Shown: one piece after another, positions 16,888 to 26,182 of the stretch | How the letters are laid out: each line of letters begins with the position of its first letter | How positions within the stretch are numbered: position 1 is the first letter of the stretch | Source of the DNA: Pseudomonas fluorescens | GTDB taxonomy: Bacteria > Pseudomonadota > Gammaproteobacteria > Pseudomonadales > Pseudomonadaceae | Assembly: GCF_002022275.1 (NCBI RefSeq) | Contig: NZ_MSDF01000014.1 | Location: forward strand, 212,099-276,098 | Length of the DNA stretch: 64,000 bases | Reading direction: 5' to 3' | The notes under the pieces: model-generated | The model's database searches: none | The model's input: only the letters and a program-made list of their open reading frames with translations | Told to the model about the DNA's origin: nothing | Translations under genes and position numbers: made by a program

Positions 16888-17295
16888 TCAGTGTGCTTGT
16901 TCTACTGCGGCGAAGGCAGGCACGCAGGCCTTGATCGCACTCAGCAGCTCTTCCTTGCTGAAAGGCTTGGTCAAAAACTGATCGACACCCACGGTGCGCC
17001 CCTTGGCCTTGTCGAACAAGCCGTCCTTGGAGGACAGCATGATCACCGGGATCGACTTGAACGCCGGGTTGTTCTTCACCAGGGCGCAGGTCTGATAGCC
17101 ATCCAGGCGCGGCATCATGATGTCGACAAAAATAATGTGCGGGTGATGATCAACAATCCGGGCCAGCGCATCGAAACCGTCGATGGCCGTGATGACATCG
17201 CAGCCCGCGTTCTTCAACAGGGTTTCAGCGGTGCGGCGGATCGTTTTTGAATCGTCGATCACCATCACTCTCAAGGCGTTGGAATGCTGTTCCAT
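16888..17295 (-). CDS. pilG: PilG, single-domain response regulator
   Basis: A 135-residue CheY-like protein and first gene of the pil-chp cluster. Asp58 in IIFVDIMMPRLDG is the phosphoacceptor; Asp pair VIDDSK and Lys in FLTKPFSKEE complete the site. In P. aeruginosa PilG promotes pilus extension and cAMP synthesis. The start MEQHSNALRVMVIDDSK is set by family length. It is divergent from gshB; the 239-base gap holds both promoters but I could not assign boxes with confidence. Confidence 0.95.
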   Translation of the reverse strand: MEQHSNALRVMVIDDSKTIRRTAETLLKNAGCDVITAIDGFDALARIVDHHPHIIFVDIMMPRLDGYQTCALVKNNPAFKSIPVIMLSSKDGLFDKAKGRTVGVDQFLTKPFSKEELLSAIKACVPAFAAVEQAH

Positions 17296-17534
17296 ATCTG
17301 CTCTACCATCGCCACAGCGAATCGGTTTTCGGTGTGTACTGCCTGATGTCTCACAGGATGAACGCCGCAAGCCTTGGAATTCAAGGGCTGCTGCGCCGTG
17401 GCAGTCTTTTTAGCACAGTCTCGGGGTGCAATCTATCGAGCGACCTGCCCGGTGGTTTTTCCTTGACCCACAACAGCCGCAGCGCCACTCTGACGCCACT
17501 TTTATGCGCCCTAATTTGCTAGAGGAAATCCCCC

Positions 17535-18488
17535 ATGAGCGTTCGCGTCGGCATTGTCATGGACCCTATCGCCAGCATCTCCTATAAAAAGGACAGCTCG
17601 CTGGCCATGCTGCTGGCCGCCCAGGCCCGCGGCTGGACCCTGTTCTATATGGAGCAGCGCGACCTTTACCAGGGCGACGGTGAAGCCCGCGCGCGCATGC
17701 GCCCGCTGCAGGTGTTTGCCAACCCTGAGAAGTGGTTTGAACTGGCGGACGAGATCGACAGCCCGCTGGCCGACCTCGATGTGATCCTGATGCGCAAGGA
17801 TCCGCCGTTCGACATGGAATTCGTCTATTCCACCTACCTGCTGGAGCAGGCCGAGCGCGCCGGTGTGTTGATCGTCAACAAGCCGCAAAGCCTGCGCGAC
17901 TGCAATGAAAAGCTGTTCGCCACGCTGTTCCCGCAGTGCACGCCGCCGACCGTGGTCAGCCGCCGCGCCGACGTGCTGCGTGAATTCGCCGCCAAACATG
18001 GTGATGTGATCCTCAAGCCGCTGGACGGCATGGGCGGCACCTCGATCTTCCGCCACCGCGCGGGCGACCCGAACCTGTCGGTGATCCTGGAAACCCTGAC
18101 CGTGCTGGGCACCCAGCAGATCATGGGCCAGGCGTACATTCCGGCGATCAAGGACGGCGACAAGCGCATCCTGATGATCGACGGCGAGCCGGTGGACTAT
18201 TGCCTGGCGCGCATTCCGGCGGCGGGCGAAACCCGTGGCAACCTGGCCGCGGGTGGCCGGGGTGAAGCCCGCCCACTGACCGACAAGGATCGCTGGATTG
18301 CCGCCCAGGTCGGCCCTACCCTGCGGGAAAAAGGCCTGCTGTTTGTAGGACTAGACGTAATTGGTGAGAACCTCACTGAAATCAATGTCACCAGCCCGAC
18401 CTGTATTCGCGAGATTGACAACGCATTTGGCACGAACATCGGCGAAATGCTGATGGCAGCCATTGAGCGCAAGCTACAAGCCAAGTGA
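17535..18488 (+). CDS. gshB: Glutathione synthetase
   Basis: A 317-residue ATP-grasp enzyme that joins gamma-glutamylcysteine and glycine using ATP, the second step of glutathione synthesis. Recognisable parts are the N-terminal VRVGIVMDPIASISYKKDS, the ATP-grasp loop KPLDGMGGTSIFR and the C-terminal GLDVIGENLTEINVTSPTCI. AGAGGA lies upstream of the ATG. Gene order gshB between pilG and tonB is conserved in Pseudomonas. Confidence 0.97.
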   Translation: MSVRVGIVMDPIASISYKKDSSLAMLLAAQARGWTLFYMEQRDLYQGDGEARARMRPLQVFANPEKWFELADEIDSPLADLDVILMRKDPPFDMEFVYSTYLLEQAERAGVLIVNKPQSLRDCNEKLFATLFPQCTPPTVVSRRADVLREFAAKHGDVILKPLDGMGGTSIFRHRAGDPNLSVILETLTVLGTQQIMGQAYIPAIKDGDKRILMIDGEPVDYCLARIPAAGETRGNLAAGGRGEARPLTDKDRWIAAQVGPTLREKGLLFVGLDVIGENLTEINVTSPTCIREIDNAFGTNIGEMLMAAIERKLQAK

Positions 18489-18509
18489 CATAGAACAGCC
18501 GGACACGAA

Positions 18510-18562
18510 CCAACATTGCGTTATCATGCGCCACCTGTGAAACGCGCGATGTTGGTTTTTTT
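18510..18562 (+). terminator. Intrinsic terminator of gshB abutting the tonB start
   Basis: CCAACATTGCG (18510-18520) pairs with CGCGATGTTGG (18545-18555) with one G-T wobble; seven Ts follow (18556-18562). The tonB ATG is at 18566, only four bases after the T-run. Confidence 0.7.
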
Positions 18563-18565
18563 GTC

Positions 18566-19471
18566 ATGACACTCCCGTCCGAACTGCCCCCCGAACTCTC
18601 CCACAGCGGCGTGCGCCCGGCTGATCGGCTCGGTTTTACCCTGTTCCTCGCCGCATTGATTCACCTCGCCTTGATCCTCGGCCTGGGTTTCACCTTTGCC
18701 GAACCCAAGCAAATCAGCAAAACCCTGGAAATCACCCTCGCCACGTTCAAGAGCGAAAAAAAGCCCGAAAAGGCTGACTTTCTCGCCCAGGACAATCAGC
18801 AAGGCAGCGGTACACTCGACAAGAAAGCCGTGCCCAAGACCACCGAAGTGGCGCCATTCCAGGACAACAAGGTCAATAAGGTCACCCCGCCGCCTACACC
18901 CAAGCCCGAAGTGAAACAGGCCGCGCCGAAAGCTGCGGTGACCACCGTCGCGCCGAAACCGCAAAAAGCCCCGACCCAGCGCGAAAAAACCAAGACCGAG
19001 CCGACGCCCGAACCCGTCAAGCCTGCGCCAACCTTCGACAGCTCGCAGCTGTCCGACCAGATTTCCAGCCTTGAAGCCGAATTGGCCAACGAACAACAGC
19101 TGTATGCCAAGCGCCCGCGCATCTACCGCCTGAACGCGGCCTCGACGATGCGCGACAAAGGCGCCTGGTATAAGGACGAATGGCGCAAGAAGGTCGAGCG
19201 CATCGGCAACCTCAACTACCCGGACGAAGCGCGGCGCCAGCAGATTTACGGCAATTTGCGTCTTTTGGTGTCGATCAACCGCGACGGCACGCTGTATGAA
19301 GTGCAGGTACTGGAGTCCTCCGGCCAGCCGCTGCTGGACCAGGCCGCCCAGCGCATCGTGCGCCTGGCCGCACCTTTCGCGCCGTTTACCGGCGACCTGA
19401 ACGACATTGACCGCCTGGAAATCATCCGCACCTGGAAATTCGCCCGGGGTGATCGGCTGTCGAGCAATTGA
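18566..19471 (+). CDS. tonB: TonB-family energy transducer (TonB3-like)
   Basis: A 301-residue TonB protein: cytoplasmic start, membrane anchor at about 20-40 (LGFTLFLAALIHLALILGLG), Lys/Pro-rich periplasmic stretch (about 90-155) and C-terminal TonB domain (NLNYPDEARRQQIYGNLRLL). It passes proton-motive force to outer-membrane receptors. Position between gshB and yqgE matches P. aeruginosa tonB3 (PA0406), which has been linked to twitching motility. There is no Shine-Dalgarno before the ATG because a terminator hairpin occupies that place. Confidence 0.9.
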   Translation: MTLPSELPPELSHSGVRPADRLGFTLFLAALIHLALILGLGFTFAEPKQISKTLEITLATFKSEKKPEKADFLAQDNQQGSGTLDKKAVPKTTEVAPFQDNKVNKVTPPPTPKPEVKQAAPKAAVTTVAPKPQKAPTQREKTKTEPTPEPVKPAPTFDSSQLSDQISSLEAELANEQQLYAKRPRIYRLNAASTMRDKGAWYKDEWRKKVERIGNLNYPDEARRQQIYGNLRLLVSINRDGTLYEVQVLESSGQPLLDQAAQRIVRLAAPFAPFTGDLNDIDRLEIIRTWKFARGDRLSSN

Positions 19472-19578
19472 TAAAAGCGGACGCAGAGCGTCCAGGGCGG
19501 CATTCCCACGCAGAGCGTGGGAACGATCTTCACCTTCGCAGCTTGTCAGTTCGCCCCTCCAACGCCACACTAGTGGAC

Positions 19579-20148
19579 ATGAAAAATGTCAGCCCGACCT
19601 ACCTCAAGCACCAATTCCTGATCGCCATGCCGCATATGGCCGACCCGAACTTTGCGCAAACCTTGACCTATATCGTCGAGCACACGGCCAATGGTGCGAT
19701 GGGGTTGGTGGTGAACCGCCCGCAAGAGCTGAACCTGGCCGATATCCTTGAGCAGCTGCGACCGGAGATCGATCCGCCGGCCCGTTGTCAGAGCGTACCG
19801 ATCTACATCGGCGGGCCGGTGCAGACCGATCGCGGTTTTGTGCTGCACCCCACCGGGCCGAAGTTCCAGGCCACGGTCGACCTTGAGGGTGTGTCGCTCT
19901 CCACCTCCCAGGACGTGCTGTTCGCCATCGCCGACGGCGTGGGCCCTGAGCAAAGCGTGATAACCCTCGGCTACGCCGGTTGGGAAGCCGGGCAACTGGA
20001 AGCTGAACTGGCGAGTAACGCCTGGCTGACCTGCCCGTTCGACGCCGACATCCTCTTCAATACCGCCAGCGAACTGCGCCTGGAAGCGGCCGCCGCGAAG
20101 CTGCGGGTGAACCTCAGCCTGCTGACCAGCCAGGCGGGGCACGCCTGA
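19579..20148 (+). CDS. algH: YqgE/AlgH family protein
   Basis: A 189-residue protein of the UPF0301 (YqgE/AlgH) family. Family marks are YLKHQFLIAMPHMADPNFAQ, VNRPQELNLADILEQL and the C-terminal LGYAGWEAGQLE. Biochemical role is unknown; it is named from alginate control in P. aeruginosa. The ATG at 19579 matches the family length; the frame is open further upstream without conserved sequence. Its stop overlaps the ruvX start (TGATG). Confidence 0.93.
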   Translation: MKNVSPTYLKHQFLIAMPHMADPNFAQTLTYIVEHTANGAMGLVVNRPQELNLADILEQLRPEIDPPARCQSVPIYIGGPVQTDRGFVLHPTGPKFQATVDLEGVSLSTSQDVLFAIADGVGPEQSVITLGYAGWEAGQLEAELASNAWLTCPFDADILFNTASELRLEAAAAKLRVNLSLLTSQAGHA

Positions 20149-20585
20149 TGGCCTTGCGTCTAATCCTCGGTTTTGACTACGGCACCAAACAGATCGGCGT
20201 GGCGGTCGGCCAGGTGATTACCGGCCAGGCCCGCGAGCTGTGCACCTTGAAAGCCCAGAACGGCGTGCCGGACTGGAACCAGGTTGAAGCCCTCATTAAA
20301 GAATGGAAGCCTGACGCCGTTGTCGTCGGCCTGCCCCTGAACATGGACGGCACCCCCAGCGAGATGTGCCTGCGCGCCGAAAAGTTCGCCCGCCGCCTCA
20401 ATGGCCGCTACAACCTGCCCTTCTATACCCACGATGAACGCCTGACCACCTTTGAGGCCAAGGGTGAGCGCCGCGACCGTGGCGGACAAAAAGGCAGCTA
20501 CCGCGACAACCCCGTGGACGCCATCGCCGCCGCCTTGCTGTTGCAGGGCTGGCTGGATGAAAACACCGCTTTATTTGAATCCTGA
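20148..20585 (+). CDS. ruvX: Holliday junction resolvase-like protein RuvX (YqgF)
   Basis: A 145-residue RNase H-fold protein of the YqgF family. The motif LILGFDYGTKQIGVAVGQ carries the first catalytic Asp, VVVGLPLNMDGTPSE the middle strand, and YTHDERLTTFEA plus the Asp of DNPVDAIAAALLLQ complete the site. In E. coli it processes the 5' end of pre-16S rRNA. It overlaps yqgE by one base, so the two are co-translated. Confidence 0.94.
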   Translation: MALRLILGFDYGTKQIGVAVGQVITGQARELCTLKAQNGVPDWNQVEALIKEWKPDAVVVGLPLNMDGTPSEMCLRAEKFARRLNGRYNLPFYTHDERLTTFEAKGERRDRGGQKGSYRDNPVDAIAAALLLQGWLDENTALFES

Positions 20586-20588
20586 CTG

Positions 20589-20610
20589 ACGCGGCTTGCC
20601 GCGTTTTTTT
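20589..20610 (+). terminator. Intrinsic terminator after ruvX
   Basis: ACGCGG-CTTG-CCGCGT followed by seven Ts, immediately after the ruvX stop. It separates the tonB/yqgE/ruvX transcript from pyrR. Confidence 0.88.
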
Positions 20611-20667
20611 ACGTTTGAGCCCGGACCTTGCCGCCACCCCGCCGCGCGAGGCCTTGAAGGAGCCACC

Positions 20668-21174
20668 ATGAGCCTGCCCAACCCCGCCGAACTGATCAGC
20701 CAGATGGCGACGAGCCTCACCGCCCATCTGCAACAGCGCGCCATCAGCGAGCCGCGTTTTATCGGCATCCGCACCGGCGGCGTGTGGGTGGCCCAGGCCT
20801 TGCTGGAAGCGCTGGGCAGCGACTCGCCACTGGGCACGCTGGACGTGTCTTTCTACCGCGACGATTTCAGCCAGAACGGCCTGCACCCGCAAGTGCGCCC
20901 CTCGGCACTGCCGTTTGAAATCGAAGGCCAGCACCTGGTGCTGATCGACGACGTACTGATGAGCGGCCGCACCATCCGCGCCGCCATGAACGAGTTGTTC
21001 GACTACGGCCGCCCGGCCAGTGTGACCCTGGTGTGCCTGCTGGACCTGGAAGCCGGCGAATTGCCGATCAGCCCGGATGTGGTCGGCGCGACCCTGTCAC
21101 TGGACGCCCATCAACGGGTAAAATTGTCCGGTCCCACGCCGCTCGAACTCGAACTGCAAGACCTTGCCCTTTAA
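20668..21174 (+). CDS. pyrR: PyrR, uracil phosphoribosyltransferase-like pyrimidine regulator
   Basis: A 168-residue phosphoribosyltransferase-fold protein. The PRPP loop reads [20 protein letters not shown]. In Bacillus PyrR attenuates the pyr operon by binding mRNA; in pseudomonads the role is less clear. The ATG at 20668 is preceded by AGGAG. pyrB follows after 24 bases. I see no PyrR-type antiterminator in this gap. Confidence 0.93.
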   Translation: MSLPNPAELISQMATSLTAHLQQRAISEPRFIGIRTGGVWVAQALLEALGSDSPLGTLDVSFYRDDFSQNGLHPQVRPSALPFEIEGQHLVLIDDVLMSGRTIRAAMNELFDYGRPASVTLVCLLDLEAGELPISPDVVGATLSLDAHQRVKLSGPTPLELELQDLAL

Positions 21175-21198
21175 ACCGCCTTGTACAGAGTCCCCGCG

Positions 21199-22203
21199 AT
21201 GACGCCTCTAGATGCCAAGCGCCCGCTGCAGCTCAATGCTCAGGGCCAGCTGCAACACTTCTTGTCCCTCGACGGTTTGCCCCGCGAACTGCTCACCGAA
21301 ATCCTCGACACCGCCGACTCGTTCCTTGAAGTCGGCGGCCGCGCGGTAAAGAAGGTCCCGCTGTTGCGCGGCAAGACCATCTGCAACGTGTTCTTCGAGA
21401 ACTCGACGCGCACCCGCACCACGTTTGAACTGGCGGCGCAGCGGCTGTCGGCCGACGTGATCACGCTGAACGTGTCCACCTCATCGGCGAGCAAGGGCGA
21501 AACCCTGCTCGACACCCTGCGCAACCTGGAAGCCATGGCTGCCGACATGTTCGTGGTACGCCACGGTGACTCCGGTGCCGCACATTTCATCGCCGAGCAC
21601 GTATGCCCGCAGGTCGCGATTATCAACGGCGGCGACGGCCGCCACGCCCACCCGACCCAGGGCATGCTCGACATGCTTACCATCCGTCGGCACAAGGGCA
21701 GCTTTGAAAACCTCTCGGTGGCCATTGTCGGCGACATCCTGCACTCGCGGGTGGCGCGCTCGAACATGCTGGCCCTGAAAACCCTGGGTTGCCCGGACAT
21801 TCGCGTGATCGCGCCGAAAACCCTGCTGCCCGTCGGCATTGAGCAGTACGGCGTGAAGGTCTTCACCGACATGGCCGAAGGCCTCAAGGATGTGGACGTG
21901 GTGATCATGCTGCGCCTGCAGCGCGAGCGCATGTCGGGTGGCCTGCTGCCGAGCGAGGGCGAGTTCTACCGCCTGTTCGGCCTGACCACCGCGCGTCTGG
22001 CCGGCGCCAAGCCGGATGCCATCGTGATGCACCCGGGCCCGATAAACCGTGGCGTGGAGATTGAGTCGGCAGTGGCCGACGGCCCGCAATCGGTCATTTT
22101 GAATCAGGTCACGTACGGCATCGCGATCCGCATGGCGGTGCTGTCCATGGCCATGAGCGGGCAAACCGCGCAACGTCAATTCGAGCAGGAGAACGCCCAG
22201 TGA
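21199..22203 (+). CDS. pyrB: Aspartate carbamoyltransferase catalytic subunit
   Basis: A 334-residue enzyme that makes carbamoyl-aspartate, the first committed step of pyrimidine synthesis. The carbamoyl-phosphate site is [15 protein letters not shown], with [15 protein letters not shown] and [14 protein letters not shown] also diagnostic. The start [20 protein letters not shown] carries the N-terminal extension seen in pseudomonad PyrB, which binds nucleotides. The stop overlaps the GTG start of pyrC'; the two proteins form the Pseudomonas ATCase dodecamer. Confidence 0.97.
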   Translation: MTPLDAKRPLQLNAQGQLQHFLSLDGLPRELLTEILDTADSFLEVGGRAVKKVPLLRGKTICNVFFENSTRTRTTFELAAQRLSADVITLNVSTSSASKGETLLDTLRNLEAMAADMFVVRHGDSGAAHFIAEHVCPQVAIINGGDGRHAHPTQGMLDMLTIRRHKGSFENLSVAIVGDILHSRVARSNMLALKTLGCPDIRVIAPKTLLPVGIEQYGVKVFTDMAEGLKDVDVVIMLRLQRERMSGGLLPSEGEFYRLFGLTTARLAGAKPDAIVMHPGPINRGVEIESAVADGPQSVILNQVTYGIAIRMAVLSMAMSGQTAQRQFEQENAQ

Positions 22204-23471
22204 AGCTCAGCATCCTCGGCGCCCGCGTCATCGACCCGGCCAGTGGCCTGGATCAAGTTACCGATTTGCACCTGGAAGCCGGCAAGATCATCGCCATCGG
22301 CGCTGCCCCGGCAGGTTTCAGCGCGAGCGAAACCATCGACGCCAAAGGCCTGGTCGCCGCGCCGGGCCTGGTCGACCTGAACGTCGCCCTGCGCGAGCCA
22401 GGTTACAGCCGCAAAGGCAATATCATCAGCGAAACCCGCGCCGCTGCGGCCGGTGGCGTGACCAGCCTGTGCTGCCCGCCGCACACCAAGCCGATCCTCG
22501 ACACCTCGGCCGTGACCGAGCTGATCCTCGACCGCGCCCGCGAAGCCGGCAATTGCAAAGTGTTCCCCATCGGCGCCCTGAGCAAAGGCCTGGAAGGCGA
22601 ACAACTCGCCGAGCTGATCGCCCTGCGCGACGCCGGTTGCGTAGCCTTCGGCAACGGCCTGGAAAGCTTTCGCAGCACCCGCACGCTGTGCCGTGCCCTG
22701 GAATACGCAGCCACCTTCGATTTGACGGTGATTTTCCACTCCCAGGACCGCGACCTGGCTGAAGGCGGCCTGGCCCATGAAGGCGCCGTCGCCAGTTTCC
22801 TCGGTTTGCCGGGCATTCCGGAAACCGCTGAAACCGTGGCCCTGGCCCGTGACCTGTTGTTGGTCGAACAAAGCGGCGTGCGCGCGCATTTCAGCCAACT
22901 GACCAGCGCCCGTGGCGTTGCATTGATCGCCCAGGCACAGGCGCGTGGTTTGCCGGTGACGGCGGATGTGGCGCTGTATCAGCTGATTTTGACGGATGAA
23001 GCGTTGATCGACTTCTCCAGCCTGTACCACGTGCAGCCGCCACTGCGCACCCGCGCCGACCGTGATGGTTTGCGTGAGGCGGTGAAGTCGGGTGTGGTGT
23101 CGGCGATTTCCAGCCATCACCAGCCTCACGAGCGCGATGCCAAACTGGCGCCGTTTGGCGCGACAGAGCCGGGCATCAGCAGCGTTGAGCTGTTGTTGCC
23201 GTTGGCGATGACGTTGGTGGAAGACGGTTTGCTGGATTTGCCGACGCTGCTGGCGCGCCTGAGTTCAGGCCCGGCCCAGGCGTTGCGCTTGCCTGCGGGT
23301 AAGTTGGCGGTGGGTTCGGCGGCGGATCTGGTGCTGTTTGACCTGGCCAGCTCTACGGTTGCCGGTGAGCACTGGCTGTCGAAGGGTGAAAACTGCCCGT
23401 TCATTGGCCATAGCTTGCCGGCGGCGGTGCGGTACACCTTGGTCGACGGAAGAATCAGCTACCAGGCCTGA
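22200..23471 (+). CDS. pyrC': Inactive dihydroorotase homologue PyrC' (structural ATCase subunit)
   Basis: A 423-residue dihydroorotase-fold protein with a GTG start overlapping the pyrB stop (GTGA). The metal-binding HxH of active enzymes is missing: the segment reads [14 protein letters not shown], with Asn and Ala in place of the two His. This is the known state of PyrC' in pseudomonads, where it is required to assemble ATCase but has no DHOase activity. An active pyrC must be elsewhere in the genome. Confidence 0.94.
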   Translation: MKLSILGARVIDPASGLDQVTDLHLEAGKIIAIGAAPAGFSASETIDAKGLVAAPGLVDLNVALREPGYSRKGNIISETRAAAAGGVTSLCCPPHTKPILDTSAVTELILDRAREAGNCKVFPIGALSKGLEGEQLAELIALRDAGCVAFGNGLESFRSTRTLCRALEYAATFDLTVIFHSQDRDLAEGGLAHEGAVASFLGLPGIPETAETVALARDLLLVEQSGVRAHFSQLTSARGVALIAQAQARGLPVTADVALYQLILTDEALIDFSSLYHVQPPLRTRADRDGLREAVKSGVVSAISSHHQPHERDAKLAPFGATEPGISSVELLLPLAMTLVEDGLLDLPTLLARLSSGPAQALRLPAGKLAVGSAADLVLFDLASSTVAGEHWLSKGENCPFIGHSLPAAVRYTLVDGRISYQA

Positions 23472-23503
23472 TGACACCGTACCTCTAATGTAGGCACGGT
23501 CAA

Positions 23504-23589
23504 TGTGGGAGCTGGCTTGCCTGCGATGCAGGCACCTCGGTCTGTCAGACAACCGAGGTGATGCTATCGCAGGCAAGCCAGCTCCCACA
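23504..23589. repeat. REPIN with CACCTCGG/CCGAGGTG inner stem
   Basis: Inverted GTGGGAGCTGGCTTGCCTGC arms with a second inner stem CACCTCGG...CCGAGGTG. Lies between the convergent pyrC' and the TM2 gene. The inner stem is related to that of the copies at 28359-28465 and 32941-33027, which form one subgroup. Confidence 0.92.
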
Positions 23590-23620
23590 GAAACCAGGTC
23601 ACCTGGTGGATTTTCTTTGC

Positions 23621-24049
23621 TTACCGCCCAGCGTTGCGCTCGGAATTACCGATCGACACCTGCGTATTCAACGTCCAGAAGTCATACAACACGCCCACCA
23701 GGAACAAACCGCCGGTCAGCAGGTAAATCAGGCCAGTGATCCATTTGCCCTGGTACATGCGGTGCACCCCGAACACCCCCAGAAACGCCAACAGAATCCA
23801 CGCCACGTTGTATTCAATCGGCCCGGCGGTGAAACGCAGGTCTGCTTCACGGTCCATGGCCGGAATCAGAAACAGGTCGATCAGCCAGCCAATACCAAAC
23901 AGCCCGAAGGTGAAAAACCAGATCGTCCCGGTCACCGGCTTGCCGTAATAGAAGCGATGCGCCCCGGTAAAACCGAAAATCCAGAGCAAGTAACCGATCA
24001 CTTTGCTGTGGGTGTCTTGCTGCGAATAATCCTGTCGATAGGTGTTCAT
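23621..24049 (-). CDS. TM2 domain membrane protein
   Basis: A 142-residue inner-membrane protein with two TM2-type units. The first, VIGYLLWIFGFTGAHRFYYG then IWFFTFGLFGIGWLIDLFLI, has the G-hRFYxG turn; the second repeats it as AFLGVFGVHRMYQGKW. Function is unknown for this family in bacteria. It stands alone, divergent from the NlpC/P60 gene. Confidence 0.85.
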   Translation of the reverse strand: MNTYRQDYSQQDTHSKVIGYLLWIFGFTGAHRFYYGKPVTGTIWFFTFGLFGIGWLIDLFLIPAMDREADLRFTAGPIEYNVAWILLAFLGVFGVHRMYQGKWITGLIYLLTGGLFLVGVLYDFWTLNTQVSIGNSERNAGR

Positions 24050-24298
24050 GAACTACCTCTTTTGCCCTGATAGATAAAATTTTTCATTTTCTTTGTGACT
24101 TTTTTACGGGCGCCCGACGTACGGCCAATGGTATCTTCCTTCCCGCAAAGCCTTATGCCACCTGACTTCTGTCGGACAATTGCGGCGATTCGCCGCGTTT
24201 TTCCTGAAGTTGACCCCAGGGTTCAGTCGACAAACGGCCTGAGAACGACACTAAAAGCTGTTATAAAGTTGCGCGCAAACCTAAAAGAGCCACGCCTA

Positions 24299-24943
24299 AT
24301 GCGACCATTTTTCAAGACATGGCTAACCATCTGCCTATTAATGCCACTGGCCGCCCACGCCACCAATCGTGAGCAACGTCTTCCTAACGTTAACGGTTTC
24401 ACCCCCAAGGTTCACAGCACACCCGGCACCGCCAAATCGGTAAAGCTGACCGTCAACCGCCCGACTGTAGTGAACAACACTCACGGCAAGCACGGTAAAA
24501 CAGCCCCAGGCCTGATGGCCGTCAACACCAAACAAAGCAGCAATGTCCTCAGCCGCGCCGTTAACGTGCTCGGTACCCCTTATCGTTGGGGCGGCAGCAG
24601 CCCAAGTAAAGGGTTCGACTGCAGTGGTTTGGTGAAATATGCGTTTAACGACGTAAAAGCGGTGGATTTGCCACGCACCTCCAACGCCATGGCCGCCGGC
24701 CACGGGTTGAAGGTTGATCGAAAAGACCTGAAGCCGGGCGACCTGTTGTTCTTCAAGTTGAAGAGCCGCCAGGTTAACCACGTTGCCATCTACCTTGGCA
24801 ACGACCGCTTTATCCACGCACCGCGTCGTGGCAAGTCGGTGAGCATCGACACGCTGAAGAAGCCGTTTTGGGACAAGAACTACGTGATCGCCAAGCGGGT
24901 TCTGCCGAAAGAGCAGAGCAACCTGCGAGTCGTTCAGCGCTGA
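24299..24943 (+). CDS. NlpC/P60 family cell-wall peptidase (C40)
   Basis: A 214-residue secreted protein. A signal peptide covers about residues 1-21 (FFKTWLTICLLMPLAAHA). The C40 domain at about 80-200 has the catalytic Cys in SKGFDCSGLVKYAF, the His in NHVAIYLGNDRFIHAPR, and the typical DLKPGDLLFF. These enzymes cut peptide stems of peptidoglycan in the periplasm. The ATG at 24299 is chosen because the signal peptide follows directly; the frame is open for 68 codons upstream without conserved features. Confidence 0.9.
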   Translation: MRPFFKTWLTICLLMPLAAHATNREQRLPNVNGFTPKVHSTPGTAKSVKLTVNRPTVVNNTHGKHGKTAPGLMAVNTKQSSNVLSRAVNVLGTPYRWGGSSPSKGFDCSGLVKYAFNDVKAVDLPRTSNAMAAGHGLKVDRKDLKPGDLLFFKLKSRQVNHVAIYLGNDRFIHAPRRGKSVSIDTLKKPFWDKNYVIAKRVLPKEQSNLRVVQR

Positions 24944-24984
24944 TCTGACAAGCACCCGGCTCCCTCATGTGGAATGCAGTCCAG

Positions 24985-25074
24985 TGTGGGAGCTGGCTTG
25001 CCTGCGATAGCGGACTGTCAGGCAACATCTGTGCAAGCTGACAGACAGCTATCGCAGGCAAGCCAGCTCCCACA
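24985..25074. repeat. REPIN between the NlpC/P60 gene and pilT
   Basis: TGTGGGAGCTGGCTTGCCTG arm, 45-base centre with ATAGCGG/AGCTAT, and complementary arm. Sits between convergent genes, in the place where pilU would lie after pilT. Confidence 0.92.
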
Positions 25075-25090
25075 GTGATCTCTATACCCT

Positions 25091-26125
25091 TTAGATATCT
25101 GTCGGCACCCTCGCCTTCTCCCGCGCATCCTCCCGGCTGATCAGCCCCTCGCTGACCAACGCCTTCAAGCTCATATCCAGCGTCTTCATCCCCAATGCCC
25201 CACCGGTCTGAATCGCCGAGACCATCTGCGCCACCTTGTCCTCGCGGATCAAATTCCGAATCGCCGGCGTGCCGAGCATGATTTCATGAGCCGCGACCCG
25301 CCCGCCGCCGAGTTTCTTCACCAACACCTGTGACACCACCGCCTGAAGCGACTCCGACAGCATCGTGCGCACCATGGCTTTTTCTCCGGCCGGGAACACG
25401 TCCACCAGCCGGTCCACGCTCTTTGCCGCCGACGACGTGTGCAGGGTGCCAAATACCAGGTGCCCGGTCTCAGCCGCTGTCAGCGCCAGGCGAATGGTTT
25501 CGAGGTCGCGCAACTCACCCACCAGAATCACGTCCGGGTCTTCACGCAGTGCCGAACGCAGTGCCGCTGAAAAGCTGTGGGTATCGCGGTGCACCTGGCG
25601 CTGGTTGACCAGCGCGGTTTTCGGCTTGTGGATAAATTCGATAGGGTCTTCCAGCGTGAGGATGTGCTGGCGCCGATGCCGATTGAGAAAATCGATCATC
25701 GCCGCCAGCGTCGTGGACTTGCCGGAGCCCGTAGGCCCGGTCACCAGCACCAGCCCGCGGGGCAACTGGGCAATACGCTGAAAAACCTCCCCCAGCCCAA
25801 GGTTTTCCAGGCTCTGGACCTCGGACGGAATAGTGCGAAACACCGCCCCCATGCCGCGATCCTGCTGAAACACGTTGGCGCGGAAACGCCCCACGCCCGG
25901 CAGCTCGAAGGCAAAATCCGTTTCAAGAGATGTTTCGAAATCCTTTTGCTGGTGTTGATTGAGCAGAGGGCTCAACAAGTCCGCTACTTGCGTAGGGGAC
26001 AGCACCGGCCCATCCAGCGGCCAGACCTCGCCATCGACTCTCAGCATCGGCGCCAGGCCGGCCGACAAATGCAGGTCGGACGCGCCACGGCGCACGCCTG
26101 CCGTCAGCAATTCAGTGATATCCAT
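25091..26125 (-). CDS. pilT: PilT, type IV pilus retraction ATPase
   Basis: A 344-residue secretion ATPase of the PilT/VirB11 type that depolymerises pili. Walker A is VLVTGPTGSGKSTTLAAMID; the Asp box is ILTLEDPIEF; Walker B reads RSALREDPDVILVGELRD; the AIRNLIRED motif essential for retraction is present as AIRNLIREDKVAQM. The ATG at 26125 was chosen; an ATG four codons upstream is possible. No pilU follows, unlike in P. aeruginosa. It is divergent from yggS. Confidence 0.94.
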   Translation of the reverse strand: MDITELLTAGVRRGASDLHLSAGLAPMLRVDGEVWPLDGPVLSPTQVADLLSPLLNQHQQKDFETSLETDFAFELPGVGRFRANVFQQDRGMGAVFRTIPSEVQSLENLGLGEVFQRIAQLPRGLVLVTGPTGSGKSTTLAAMIDFLNRHRRQHILTLEDPIEFIHKPKTALVNQRQVHRDTHSFSAALRSALREDPDVILVGELRDLETIRLALTAAETGHLVFGTLHTSSAAKSVDRLVDVFPAGEKAMVRTMLSESLQAVVSQVLVKKLGGGRVAAHEIMLGTPAIRNLIREDKVAQMVSAIQTGGALGMKTLDMSLKALVSEGLISREDAREKARVPTDI

Positions 26126-26182
26126 AGGGCTTTCCATTTCCAGTAGAATGCCGCGGACTCCATATCCACGGGTGCATCTTGA

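Noticed and set aside
17296..17534. TTGACC at 17463 as a gshB promoter -35
   Set aside because: The only -10-like sequence (TTTATG) is about 32 bases away, too far for sigma70.
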